From NCBI GenBank assembly GCA_002104905.1, contig MCFE01000405.1, positions 1 through 64,000 of the forward strand: a DNA stretch of 64,000 nt, in the 5' to 3' direction. The notes under the pieces were generated by a model, which saw nothing but the letters and a program-made list of their open reading frames with translations, did no database searches and was not told the DNA's origin. Shown here piece by piece: positions 10,263 through 21,563 of this stretch. The stretch is from Basidiobolus meristosporus CBS 931.73 (Eukaryota; Basidiobolomycota; Basidiobolomycetes; Basidiobolales; Basidiobolaceae). Position numbers and translations under genes: made by a program. Position 1 is the first letter of the stretch. Every line of letters starts with the position of its first letter.

Positions 10263-10439
10263 AGGGGAGTCCATCGCCGCGCTCTTTCATTTACTTCACT
10301 GCGCAATAGACTCAACGCACACCGAACAGCCCGGTGGGCTGCGTTAAGGGAAGGGTGGAATGGCAGAGAGTAAGGAGTGTGGAATTAAGCGACAAACTTC
10401 ATTCTTCAACATGGGCCACAACTGTCAAACCCATCTATC
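8688..10439 (+). repeat. Right arm of inverted duplication of the PHO84 locus
   Basis: Contains the complete transporter gene and 177 bases of 3' flank, repeated in reverse at 6039-7293. Similarity ends sharply after 10439, where the right flank reads TTTTCGACC and the left-arm flank does not. Confidence 0.95.
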
Positions 10440-10518
10440 TTTTCGACCCTCTCATTTTTCGGCGATCGGTACGGAGTAAACCTTGTCTGCGAAAATTGCC
10501 CTACGCCGAGATCGAATA

Positions 10519-10570
10519 CGTATCCGTATCCGTATACCTCTACCTATACCTAAACCTAAACCTAAACCTA
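10519..10570. repeat. Short telomere-like tract (CCTAAA units)
   Basis: Runs of TATCCG are followed by CCTATA, three perfect CCTAAA units (10549-10566) and CCTATC. The G-rich strand reads TTTAGG, close to but not the same as the fungal telomere repeat TTAGGG. It sits 80 bases outside the right arm of the inverted duplication. It may be an interstitial telomere relic or a chance microsatellite. Confidence 0.4.
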
Positions 10571-12711
10571 TCATCCTTCCTCATCATCACCTAGCCCATA
10601 ATGCATATATCCCCCAGATAATAAACCCCGAAATCCATTCTATCTCGCCTTTCATCCGAAACAATCCACTTTACTCTTCTCTGTTCTCGACGGGGAGTCG
10701 GGGCTTGTGTGCCAAAATTTCGCCCGGTGGGTGCAGATCCCATGACCCTGGTCCCAACCGACTTGGTAACCCTTTCGGCGGTCGCTCACGCCACCCTAGA
10801 TATTCCCACCCCTTGGTGCAACCAAGACCGGCTGGTCGCCTGGTGGGGTGGATCTCGTGGCAGATGTTGCTACCAGCATAAGACAACCTTTGGATCCTGG
10901 GACTGGTGGAACCCGAATCCCTCCCCCTCCGCCCCAGGTAAATTGGGATGAACCTTGGGCATGCCGTCACCACCAAGGCCGAGGAGTGGTGAAGTTGAGT
11001 AGCTGTCTATACTCCAAACGGTCATGTGTGACCTGTGGTGGAAATCTCCCGTGGATTGTATCACCTACTGGCTACAAGTGACGCTCACTCTACGGAGGCC
11101 CCACAAGATACGCGTTCTCCGGTGCCAGCGACCTGGAGCTACACCACTCCACATGGATGGGCGTTCGCTTATGAGGTGGCTGGAAGGTGACCGTGCTTTT
11201 AGCAGACAATCCCTCACTTCATCCGATTTCTAGATGGGATTCCTATCGGCCTGGTTGAGTTGGGGGGATATTTAGAATGGGCCGAATGGTAGGCGTGTCC
11301 TTGATAGATGTGACTTGCAATGCTAGGGAAAATGGATCGGTGGAGAGCTTACTTTCCAACTTTTGACAACAAGCCTGACGGGAATCCTTGACACCACACC
11401 ACAACCCATCCTATGATGCGGGAATCCCATGATGTACCCAGGCAACCATACTCCTCACCAAGACATACGGGGCACCAGGCCTGGTTTGTTTCGATGGATG
11501 CCGGTTCTGCGGTGGGCAAGGAGGTGATTCCCCGCTTGGGGCGAAACCAGTTCGACGGAGCTTCGGGATCTCAGAAGTCAGGAACATGCCACCGGATGCC
11601 TTGGAGGGTTGGGTACTCGTAGTGAACGTTCCAGAATGCTCCCGGAAGATCTCCATCATGACCGGGCTCCCACCGAACCGAACCAACTGGTCGCGATGCC
11701 AGTAGGACGGGGGGGGGACTCTTTCGTACTTGGCGCGCTCTGGTTGGTACGGTGGTAGGTAATCTTGCTAGCTTCCGAAGGTGGCAGGTAAAGGGAGTAT
11801 CAGGTTCTCGTTTCCTGCTTGTCATTCCGGATTCGAACCTGTTTGGAACATTTACGGGGAACGCATCGGGTTGGTTAATAGGCCACAAGGCCTGGATCCA
11901 CGCCAAATCTTGCCAAGATCGTTCGCTGCAAATATCCGGGCCAGGGGATAGGGATCATACTTAGCGTACAAGCAGGACCCAACCGGGCCTACATAACCTG
12001 TATGCTCATCTGGTTCCAAAGTGCAAGCCACGCACTTACCTATATCCGCTTGGTGAGCTCAAATGCTCTCTGTCCGACATTTCTACCAGGGAGATCGCTC
12101 AGCATGGGATGCAGTGTGCGTACCCCATGCAAAAAGTGGGGGGGGGATTGTATTTGTGGACCTGAACCTTCCGTTCAGGCAATCCTTATTGCCAGGTGAC
12201 CCAACTTTAATTGATCCCCTCCAGTCTCAGTGGCTATAATACTAGTTCGTGAATAACCCATTGGCATTTGGAATCAGTTCACCTGATCGGGTAGTAGTCT
12301 TACGAATTGTTTGCGTTATCACTTAAGTATTGATCCTGATCAGGTATTCAATGTTGGCTAATAGCAGGGGCACATCCGGCACATTACAGTAGAGTCATGC
12401 ATGGCCAGACACTACGGCATATAAAACTGTGGCAGGAGTCTTGGAGATATTGGAAATGACTGGGAGAGCTGATTGATTAGAAGGTTCTCTCTTGATGGCT
12501 GGTCGAGTGTAACAGTGGTATTTACACTCCCTACGAAAAATCTCTTCCTTGGAACTCATCCGAGGATCTGCTGGCATTCGGCTGGTACTCTAATGGTGTT
12601 TTGCTGACGTGCAACCGGGGTCTTTTCTGGAATTTTTTGGTGGCGATTCTTTGCGGATGTAGGGAGTAAGTGATCCCCCAGTCAAGTGTGAATGCTGGTC
12701 AGCCTAGTCTC
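10571..12711. other. Intergenic region without recognisable gene
   Basis: About 2.1 kb, still CpG-rich, with two runs of nine G (11709-11717 and 12138-12146). Short open frames do not resemble known families. From about 12,429 there is a 45-base stretch similar to the end of the copia-A/B/C LTR, so the repeat-rich half effectively begins around 12.4-12.7 kb. Confidence 0.4.
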
Positions 12712-12902
12712 TGTTGTCAGAGTTTTGGAGATATTGGAAGTGATTGGGAGAACAATTGGATTATGTGGTTTTCACTTCATGATTTACTGGATGCAAAAGC
12801 AGTATTTGTACTTTTACATGATCTTGGCAAAAAAAACATGTAGCATATGCTGAGGAAGTGCCCAAGAGCATGTGTGCAAAGTTTGGGACTGCTTGGACAA
12901 CT
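12712..12902 (-). repeat. Truncated copia-A/B/C-family LTR
   Basis: Starts TGTTGTCAGAGTTTTGGAG and follows the family LTR for about 190 bases, then stops in a T run where copia-A coding sequence begins. Its orientation is opposite to copia-A, so it belonged to a different insertion. It is the first clear transposable-element sequence in the window. Confidence 0.75.
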
Positions 12903-12914
12903 TTTTTTGACCAG

Positions 12915-13975
12915 CAATTCAGTTTTTGGAAGGCTTCTGAATGATGAATTAAGGAAATCAAGTGCCAATGAAATGGTAAAAGAAAAAGCTTTATTAAGCA
13001 GCAATAAGCAGCCAAGAGCATAATCCAGGCCCTTTAAGGGCAGCTGCAACCTCTTTTGCAGTTACTGCAAAAGGAAAGGACACATATCAGACCGGTGCCT
13101 CACAAAGTGGGATAATCTTCAGAGTAAGCCTGAGTATGGATATGCTACAACAACTGAAGATAGACTGTTCATATCTGCACATAATATGGCCACAAACAAG
13201 GATTCACAGACAGTCTATATTGAATCTGGGGCATCCCAGCACTTTGCTCATCAAAAAGAACATTTTACCTGATATCATAAAATTGCAATCAAGCAGGTTT
13301 TCAGGGGAGAAAACAACATGCTTGATGCAGTTGGACAGGGAACTATCAAGTAGGCCACCACAGTAATGAAAAGGCCCTACACTTATTTTGAAAGAAGTAT
13401 CCTATGTACAACATATAGCCAAGAACCTACTATCTGTAAGCAAGGCAACCACACAAGGACTTAGTTTCAGCTTTGGCAATTCTAGATGCAGGATTACTGA
13501 TCAAAATGGCCCTCATATTGCTTTGGGTATCAGAGATCAGAATCTATACAGACTACTATTCAAGTGCTAAGGTTCATTCAGAACCAAGAAAACATCAGAT
13601 CTAAATTCACTCAGATCTGGGTAGATCTATGCAAAATTTATCCTTACGCAAATTGAAGTATTTAATCAGAATTATTGACAATTACACAGGTTACATGTGG
13701 GTCTACCTCATAGAAAGAAAGAAAGAAGCTCTATCTAAGCTCAGGGAGCTCAAAGAGAGAGAGAAACTGGTGAAAAAAATCAAGAAAACACACTTGGAAA
13801 ATGGTGGACAATATATCCCAAAGCTCTTCATCTGCTTCAGCAAGATTCATGGCATAGAGCAAGAGACTACTGTGCCATACTTCTCACACCAAAATGGAGT
13901 GCCAGAACATGCAAACAGGTCAATCATTAATATGGAAAAGTCCATGATTCATGATTGTAATGTATCCTAGGATTT
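12915..13975 (+). pseudogene. Copia-A gag end, protease and integrase relic
   Basis: Reading across stops and shifts shows the gag C-terminus with an intact zinc knuckle CSYCKRKGHISDRC (C-x2-C-x4-H-x4-C), then the protease motif as ESGASQHF where relatives have DSGASQHF. After that come the pre-integrase piece (YVQHIAKNLLSVSKATT) and the integrase core with NGGQYIPKLF in place of NGGEYTSKLF. The D-to-E change in the protease and the loss of integrase residues agree with an old, dead copy. Confidence 0.8.
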
Positions 13976-14440
13976 TTGTGGAGAATCAGTTGCTACAGCT
14001 TTATATCTCACATATAGAAGTTATAGCAGAGTGCTTTGTGATTATGCTCCAGTTGAGGCATGGTATGCATACATGTCAAGTGAAGATCACCTAAAAATAT
14101 TTAGCTGCACAGCAAATGCCAAGTAACTGTATGGATATCAGTCAAAGTTTGAGCCAAAAAGTGTAAACACATATTTTTGGGCCACTACAATAAGAGTCCG
14201 GCTTAAAGACTCTACAATACCAACGCAAAGAAGCGGACCCAGTCCAGGGGCTTGTTGTCTGACAAAAACTCAAAAGTCTCAAAAAAAATACACCAGACAA
14301 TGCTAAAAATTTGACATAGAGTCCATCAATGTTAAGGATTGAGTCAGAGTAGGAAAAAGCTCATTTTTCCACTCTAGAGGACATAGCAATTATTGTTCAG
14401 CCTGAAGCAGTACCCAGCAGTATCCCAGAAGTGATCCTTC

Positions 14441-14786
14441 TGCTGTAAAGATTTGTATTCCACCTAAATATTCACCTACTTAGTCACTTAGATTATTACC
14501 TTCAAATCCTAGAGAACACTGACCAAATTCCTTGATATGATTTACTTCAAATATTTTCACTGTATTTCAGGTACCATGAGTATGAAAATTCTCAAAGTTG
14601 TCCAAACAGCCCTAAACCTTGCACACATGTTCTTGGGACCTTCCTAAACCTATTATATGTGTTTGTTATGCCAAGACCATGTAAAAGTATAAGTACTACT
14701 TTTACATTCAATAAATCATTAGGTGCAAACCACATAATCTACTTGTTCTCCCAATCACTTCCAATACCTCCAAGACTCTTACAACA
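14441..14786 (+). repeat. Solo LTR of the copia-A/B/C family, inserted in copia-A
   Basis: A complete LTR from TGCTGTAAAG to CTCTTACAACA, 346 bp, in the + orientation. It interrupts the copia-A pol frame between the region equivalent to NIPEVII and the following PDYYINEGT. The flanks CCTTC and CATTC match at four of five bases and look like a mutated 5-bp target duplication; the uninterrupted relative has CATTC there. A solo LTR arises by recombination between the two LTRs of an element. Confidence 0.88.
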
Positions 14787-15325
14787 CATTCCACTATTGC
14801 AAGGCAGGATATCCAACCAGATTAGAAATAGACCTGATTACTATATCAATGAGGGTACACACTCAGCCTATGCCTATTCACTCCATATTGCTGAGTCTCA
14901 GACTGCAAGAGAGGCCCTAAATAGCCCTCAGACAATGTCCAGAAGATCTGCAATGACTGAGGAATACCAAGCCCTAATGAGAAATCAAACTTGCAACTTG
15001 GTCAAATTAACAATCAATCTGATCTCAATTGGATGCAGATGGGTCTTCAAGACAAAATTCAAGGCTGATGATACAATTGAAAGTTACAAATGAAGACTAG
15101 CGGCCAACAAATACTCCCAAACAGATGAACTGGACCATACTGAGACCTTTGCGCTGGTAGCCAGGTTTAATTCTGACATATTAATTGTGGCTATTGCAGC
15201 CAAATATAAGCTTTTTATTTATTATATGAAAATGAAAGCTCCATTTTTAAGTGGAGAGCTTGATGAGGATGTGTAAATGAACCAGCCTGATGATTATGCT
15301 GACAAGAGAGCAACCATCTGGCCTG
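14787..15325 (+). pseudogene. Copia-A reverse transcriptase, first part
   Basis: Continues the pol frame after the solo LTR: PDYYINEGTHSAYAYS, RSAMTEEYQALMRNQ and GCRWVFKTKFKADDTIE match the start of the copia reverse transcriptase in elements B, C and E. Stops follow in the next segment. The frame is cut at 15325 by a second solo LTR. Confidence 0.8.
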
Positions 15326-16517
15326 TGTTATGAATAGACACAAAGCAGGAGAGTAGAGCTAGGCAAGGAAGGATCATGAAAGGACTTAGGTGTGTATCAA
15401 CAAGGCAAGGTTGTTTATTCAAGACCTGTGTTTATCAGACTGAGGAATACATTTGGGGGGATAATGCTATATACACTTTTTGGCTATAAAGATGCCAAGA
15501 GATATTGGCTAATACTGATGGGGTTCTGGGGTGTGGCACAGTGTTGTATCCAAGAGAAAAGTGTAATAAAGCTCTTGAATGAGTTAACTGAACCTAAGTG
15601 ACAACTATGTGCAGAATCTTAGAATTGTCAAGAGTGTCAGAAATATTAGCAGAGAGGTTCTGGTCTAATATTGGTCTTATATATAGCTGAGTTGGGCTAT
15701 AAAGGTAACAGAGTAGGTTTGCTATGCAGGCTAGGCTTGGTGTTCTTGAGAGTGCTAGATATGCTAAGCTTGGGTAGAAACTAGAATGGATTTGTTGAAT
15801 TTGTAATTTGTTGTGACATACACTAAACCAAAATGTTCAGTAAACTTTATTTATTCTTTTCTGATTGAGTTGCATTAGTAGGCGCCAAGAGACTGGACTA
15901 ATTGAAATCTGTTGGGGTGTTGATAGGTGCATAAGATAAATGAAAGATTGCATCATTAATCAGCTGATGTCTTGGCAACTGCTAAGTGGTTGGATAAATC
16001 TCAGATGACTAATCAGTTGGAAAGGCTTAGCAGATCAGTTGAGTACGTAATGACCACATGAAAGTTAATCAGGTGTGACAGCTAAAAATAGATTCTGAGA
16101 AGTGATAAAATAAATCATAACAGGGATTGGTTATGTTTGGGTCAGGGAAAATTAGTTAGGGTACTAAATTTTCTAATGGGGTGAAATTGGCCAAGTTTTA
16201 AATGTTGATACACAACACAAAATAAGTGTGCAAAGATGGAAACATACTAAAGAACAGGCTAGAACATCACCTGGGGATCTGTCAAGGGGCAGCTGATCAA
16301 GGGACTAGGTCACATGACATGCAATCACCATAAATGGTATTGTGCTACATAAATTCCAAAAGGAAGCTTCCATAGAATGTTCCATTGTGTAATGCTGACT
16401 TGGAGCTTTCCAAAGGCTGCTAGAATGTAACAGCACTTTCTAGAAAGAGCTGGGATTTCTTCACAAACTTGATTTGGTTAGTTCATGAAAGGGTAAGGAT
16501 GTCAGGAAATCATGTCA
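15326..16517 (+). repeat. Unassigned 1.19-kb solo LTR inserted in copia-A
   Basis: Starts TGTTATGAATAGACAC and ends GAAATCATGTCA, so it has TG...CA ends. It is flanked by GCCTG and GTCTG, a probable 5-bp target duplication with one mutation. Copia-A pol resumes in register directly after it (CTTAAAAAACAAATATATGG). It contains AATAAA-like and TATATATA-like elements but no coding frame. No other copy is evident in the window. The size suggests a Ty3/gypsy-type LTR, but family and even strand are inferred. Confidence 0.65.
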
Positions 16518-17222
16518 GTCTGTTAGCTTAAAAAACAAATATATGGGCTAGACAATTACCATGAGCATAGATTTACAAGATAGATTCTTACTTTTGATTG
16601 TTATTTGGAACAATTGAGCTTCCAGAGAAATACCGCTGACTGTAGTATCTGCTATAGCCAGATAGAGTAAATCTAGTTCTATTAGCTCTATACAGAAATA
16701 AACTTTTAATTGCCACCAATAGCCAAGAAACCTTGCAAGCCACTATATTCATCCTAGCTAGGGAGCTCAGATGTCCAATCAAGGTGAACTCAGTTACTAC
16801 TGAGGGACAAAGTTCCCCATAGAAAGTGATACCCAGAATATCACCCTCAGCCAGTCCTAGTATATTCAAAATATACTTAGGAAGTACCAAATGGAAGACT
16901 GTAAACTGGCAGCTACCCCTATGGAGACAAACCTTAGCTTTGTCAATGCTCAGTTAAATCAAGGGTGTTTGGTGCCATTGAAAAGCCCTGAGTTCCCTTA
17001 CTAATCTACAACTGGCAGTCTGATGAATATCATGCTTGGAATACATCTAGATATCTCATATTTACTGGGAGCTGTCAGCAAGCATTCTCAGAACAATAGG
17101 TCTGGCCATATTGCAACAGTTAAGCAAATATTTAGATATGGTACTGCTAATATTTGTTTAAGGTACAACTAAAAGGATCCAGAACAAGATCTTGTGAGAT
17201 ACACTGGTGCTGATTGGAGACA
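16518..17222 (+). pseudogene. Copia-A reverse transcriptase end and RNase H start
   Basis: The reading follows element C closely: LVLLALY at the catalytic loop, where the YVDD motif is lost, then YIQNILRKYQMEDCK, then HIATVKQIFRYGTANICLRY, ending at the RNase H position GADWR. Several stops are present. Similarity to the copia family ends at about 17222. Confidence 0.75.
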
Positions 17223-17379
17223 CCTATGCCATTGGCATTAAGAAGCTAGGGAGCCCCAATGTATTGGTAATTAGTTGAATAATCCTTTGAAGAATAGCTT
17301 TGCTCCATGGATGGATCCTATCCAGATAAGCCCTAAGGTGTGGGCAATTAGTTACGTAAGGAAGGACTTGAATGAATGT
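17223..17379 (-). repeat. Segment shared with 29440-29660, unknown origin
   Basis: Read on the - strand this gives AYLDRIHPWSKAILQ, matching ADLDWIHPWDQTTLH at 29440-29660. In both places the segment lies next to a gypsy-1-family LTR. It may be the internal edge of an old element or a host sequence hit twice. Confidence 0.4.
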
Positions 17380-17643
17380 TGTGGTGGTGTTTGAGTCCAA
17401 GGGGGAAATAAATCTAACACTTGTCAGTGTTGTGTGTGTGGGGTGCTCATTATGTGCACTAACATCTGGCAAAAGCTGTGTGGAATACTTGAGTTTTATC
17501 TATGCATTAATGTGAACAGCACAAGGACTCAAGCTTGTCAAGGGAGGACTATTGAGCTACAGTCCCCATTCAGTTGGTGCCTTAACCAACATAAGTGCTG
17601 GATGCAGTGTACCATGGAATGACAATGTACTAAAGCTTATGAC
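17380..17643 (-). repeat. Gypsy-1-family LTR, first part, split by copia-B
   Basis: Begins TGTGGTGGTG, the reverse complement of the LTR end CACCACCACA, and follows the reverse complement of the LTR at 27996-29073 for about 260 bases. It is cut at 17643 by copia-B and continues at 21917. Confidence 0.8.
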
Positions 17644-17990
17644 TGTTGTGAGAGTCTTGGAGATATTGGAAGTGATTAGGAGGACAAGTAGATTGTGTGG
17701 TTTTTGCATAATGATTTATTGAATGTAAAAGTAGTATTTATACTTTTACATGGTCTTGGCATAGCAAACACATAGAATAGGATAAGAAGGTCCCAAGAAC
17801 ATGTGTGCAAAGTTTGGGGCTGCTTGGACAGCTTTGAGAATTTTCATGTTCTGGGTACCTGGTATTTTGGTGAAAATATTCTAAGTAAATCCCAACAAGG
17901 AATTTGGTCAGTATACTCTAGGATTTGAAGGTTATGATCTAAGTGACCAAGTGAGGTGAATATTTAGGTGGAAATACAAATTTTACAATA
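17644..17990 (-). repeat. Copia-B 3' LTR
   Basis: Plus-strand sequence runs from TGTTGTGAGAGTC to ATTTTACAATA. It is about 347 bp and matches the 5' LTR at 21564-21911 with scattered differences. Confidence 0.88.
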
Positions 17991-18001
17991 CTCTCACTCA
18001 A

Positions 18002-19419
18002 CTAAATGTTCATACTGACTAGTCCTAATTTTGACCTAACATATTCAAACTTGTCTCTAGCTAATGGTTTGGTAAATATAGCTGCAATCATTTCATCTGT
18101 AGGACAGTAAACTAAGCTAACTAAGTTATTCTCTATAGCTTCATGTATGAAATGATGTCTAATATCTATGTGCTTGGTTCTAGCATGAAAAGTTGGATTT
18201 CTACCTAGTTGTATACATGCTTGATTATTGTGAAATAAAGTAATAGGCATTTTTTGACATAGGCCTAAATCTGTAAAAAGCTTTCTTAGCCACATTGCTT
18301 CTTTAGTAGCTTCACAGGCTGCCATGTACTCTGCCTCTATGGTAGAGAGTGCTACGGTTGGCTGCTTTCTTGAATTCCATGAAATTGCTCCTTGACAGTA
18401 AAGAAAGGTGTATCCTGTGGTGGATCTTCTGTCTTCCAAATTTTGTCCCTAATCAGCATCAGAGTATCCCAAAAGATCCTGTTCTGAATCCTGATAAGTG
18501 TATCTTAAGCAGATATCAGCAGTTCCTTTTAGGTATCTAAAAATCCGCTTAACTGCTGCAATATGATCAGATCCATAGTTCTGATTATGTTAGCTCACAA
18601 CTCCCACCGAATATGAGATATCTGGACATGTTCCAAGCAAGATATACATCAGACTAGTGACCATAGATTGATAAGGAAAGTCCAGGCTCTTGGTGATTGA
18701 TTGAGACCATATAGTGACTGTTTAAGCTTGCAGACCAAATGGGGGTTATCTTGGTCAACAAACCCATCAGGCTGGTCCATATACATGTCCTTAGCAAGTT
18801 CTCCATTCAAAAATGCAGCTTTTACATTCATTTGATGAATAAAAAACCTATATTTGGCTGCAATAGCCAATATTACTCTGATGGAATTAAACTTGGCTAC
18901 CAGTGCAAAGGTCTCAGTATAGTCAAGTCCTTTTGTTTGAGAGTATCCTTTGGCTACAAGTCTTGCTGTGTATCTTTCAATTGTACCATCAGCCTTGTAT
19001 TTTGTCTTGAAGACCCTTCTGCATCCAATTGATTTTTGGCTGATTAGTAATTTGACTAAGTCCCAAGTTTGATTTTCCATCAGGGCCTGATATTCCTCAG
19101 TCATTGCAGATCTCCAAAACATCATCTGAGGGCTACTTAGGACCTCCTTAACAGTCTGGGGCTCATCAATATGGACTGAATAGGCATAGGCTAAGTTTGT
19201 ACCCTCATAGATATAGTAATTTGGGCTATTTCTTGTCCAACCAAATCTCCGGGCATTTGATACTGGAATGATCACTTCTGGGATATTCCTGGGCACTGAT
19301 TCTGGCTGAACCACAGTTGTAGAGTCATCTGGAGAGAAAAAGTTATCACTGTTTTGCTCTGATTCAATCCTGACAATTAGTGGACTTGAGATGAAATTTT
19401 TGTCATCATCTGATGTCAT
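18002..19419 (-). pseudogene. Copia-B reverse transcriptase and RNase H
   Basis: Two open pieces. The upstream one (19419-18649) covers the polyprotein linker and first part of the reverse transcriptase: SNARRFGWTRNSPNY, RSAMTEEYQALMENQ, GCRRVFKTKYKADG, KAAFLNGELAKDMYM and LYGLNQSPRAW. The catalytic YVDD region is missing; the text jumps from LNQSPRAW to the later LWSLV, so an internal deletion is likely. The downstream piece (18439-18002) is RNase H with STIEAEYMAACEATKEAMW and the end NPTFHARTKHIDIRHHF. The product would be inactive. Confidence 0.82.
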
Positions 19420-19845
19420 TTTTTGTGAAAATTTTGAATTTTCTTGAACAACACATCTGTGGACTTGATCAGCCTCTTTGCTTTGGTATTGTAGAGTCTG
19501 TATGCCTTACGCTCATTGCAGTAGCCCAAAATTATGCATTTTACACTTTTGGCTCAATTTTTGACTGATTTCTGGCCAGTTTTTTGGCATATGCTGTACA
19601 CCCAAGTATTCTTAGATGTTCTGCACATGGTCTGTATCCATACCATGCTTCAAATGGAGTAGAATCACAAAGTATTCTGTTACAACTCCTATTTTCAAGG
19701 TATACAGCAGTGGCAACTGAATCTGCCCAAAAATCATAGGATAATTTTTATCATGAATCATAGATCTTGTCATATCAATTATTGATCTGTTAGCACATTC
19801 TGCTACTCCATATTGCTGTGGGGAGTATGGTACAGTAGTCTCTAG

Positions 19846-21009
19846 CTATATCCCATGAATTTTGCAGAAGTGGATGAAGAGTTTTGAGGTATATTCTCCA
19901 CCATTATCAGAACATATCTTCTTGATTTTTTCACCAGTTTCTCTCTCCACCATGGCTTTAAACTCCCTGAACTTAGACATAGCTTCTTCCTTTCTCTCCA
20001 TGAAGTAGACCCATGTGTATCTTGTATAACCATCAACAAAAGTGATTAAATACTTCATCTTGCCTAAGGATAAATCTTGCATACGTCTGCATAGATCTGA
20101 TTGAATTAGATCTAACTTTTTCTTAGTTTTGATTATCCCAGAGCTCTTGAATGGTTGTCTGGCTTGTTTCCCATATATGCAGGCTTCACAGTGCTCCAAA
20201 TTAGCTGGGGGATTAATTTTCACTCCAGAAATTAGCAGATCTTTGATCATTTTACGCAAATAATAAAAATTGATGTGCCCAAATCTCCTGTGCCAAAGCA
20301 TTGGTATTTCTTCATTTAAGTTACCTATATTGGCTTCCAGATATGATGGAATATAAGTCAACTTGTATAGATTATGATCTCCAATGCCCAAAGCAATAAG
20401 GGCACCATTTTTATCAGTGATCCTACATCCAGAATTGTCAAAACTGAAACTGAGTCCTTCTGCTGTGGCCTTGCTTACAGTGAGTAGGTTCTTGGCTATT
20501 CCTGGTAGATAGAGTACTTCTTTAAAGGTCAGTGTATGACTTCCTTCACTGCTTCTAAGGTTTACCTGGATATTTCCTTCTCCCACTGCATCAAGTGTTC
20601 TATTGTCACCCATGAAAACCTTCTTAATTGGAATTTCTTGATATTGGGTAAAAAGTTCTTTTGGATGTGTAAAGTGTTGAGAAGCTCCAGAGTCAATATA
20701 CCACGTCTGAGAATCCTTGTTTGTGGTCATATTTAGTGCTGATATGAATAGTCTATCTTCAGTTGTTGCAGCATTTCCATATTCAGGCTTCTTTTGCTGA
20801 TTATCCTTCTTTTTGAGACACCAGTCTGATGTGTATCCTTTTGTTTTGCAGTAATTGCAAAACAGGTTGCTGTTGTCTCTGTAGGGTCTGGGGCACCTCC
20901 TTTGTTGGTTATCATTGCTTATTAAAGCATTTTGTTCTTCCTTCTTATTGGTGCTTGATTTTCTTAATTCTTCATCCAGGAGCCTTCCATATACATAATC
21001 TAAGGTCAA
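19846..21009 (-). pseudogene. Copia-B gag end, protease and integrase
   Basis: A 387-codon open stretch. It starts with the gag C-terminus (LDYVYGRLLDEELRKS) and a zinc knuckle in which histidine is replaced by tyrosine (CNYCKTKGYTSDWC). The protease has an intact DSGASQHF. The integrase shows the H-H-C-C finger (WHRRFGHINF, then HCEACIYGKQ) and core residues QSDLCR and SDNGGEY. A stop follows KIHGI, and the rest of the integrase is in other frames. It is the longest open part of this element, and shows the copia order clearly. Confidence 0.85.
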
Positions 21010-21559
21010 ATCTTAACTCTGGACTCTATGGCTGATACAAGGCCCTGAAACTTGTCTGTCAGGCCATTCAGGAAGGTAACTATCACATCCTCATCAGTAG
21101 TTGGTACACCCACAGATTCCATCTCATCAAACAGCAGGGTAATTCTGTTAATTAGGATTTTCATTTCTTCTCCTGGAGGCATCTCTGTAGTAAAGAATTT
21201 TTGTCTCAGATACACTTTCTTAGCAGCTGAACATGACTGATAGGTGTCTTCTAATGCCTTCCAGGCATTCTTTGCCTTTTTTGCTCTTGAGCATTGAATT
21301 AGCAATTTGTCTTTAACATTAAGGCAAATGCAGTTAAAGGCACTTTATACTTTCTTCCGGTACTTCAAGGCCTCCTCTCCACATTTTTAGGAGGGCATTC
21401 TTCTCCCATGACAATATCCCAAAGGCCTCTTTCTTGTAGCAGCATCTTCATTTTCACCTTCCACACTTGGTAGTTAATTCCATCCAACTTTTCAGCAGAG
21501 GGAAAAATTTCAGTAATAGCAGTAGTGGACATTGCAGAGAGTGATAGCTTGGTGCTCAT
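21006..21559 (-). pseudogene. Copia-B gag, N-terminal part
   Basis: The first ATG after the 5' LTR is at 21559. The start reads MSTTAITEIFPSAEKLDG, then YQVWKVKMKMLLQERGLWD, which is the copia gag type (UBN2-like). A shift or stop lies near 21365, and a second open part (21305-21006) holds AWKALEDTYQSCSAAKK and the helix-rich core to AIESRVKI. The open frame also extends upstream into the LTR. Confidence 0.8.
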
Positions 21560-21563
21560 AAGC

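Larger units (their letters stand above)
12903..17222 (+). mobile_element. Ty1/copia element A, decayed and interrupted
   Basis: Internal region of a copia element without its own LTRs, in the order gag end, protease, integrase, reverse transcriptase, RNase H, which is the copia order. It is broken by many stops and by two solo LTR insertions (14441-14786 and 15326-16517). Its left end is fused to an inverted LTR fragment. Its right end stops in the RNase H region, where an unrelated shared repeat begins. It is related to elements B and C. Confidence 0.85.

Noticed and set aside
9024-10315. Several long open frames opposite the transporter
   Set aside because: They are antisense or shifted shadows of a GC-rich gene; identical shadows appear at the inverted copy.
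11709-12146. Two nine-G runs as possible quadruplex or regulatory elements
   Set aside because: They are single homopolymer runs in otherwise unremarkable sequence; no spaced G tracts are present.
12429-12475. 45-base similarity to the copia-family LTR end
   Set aside because: Too short and without ends or flanking duplication to call a separate insertion.
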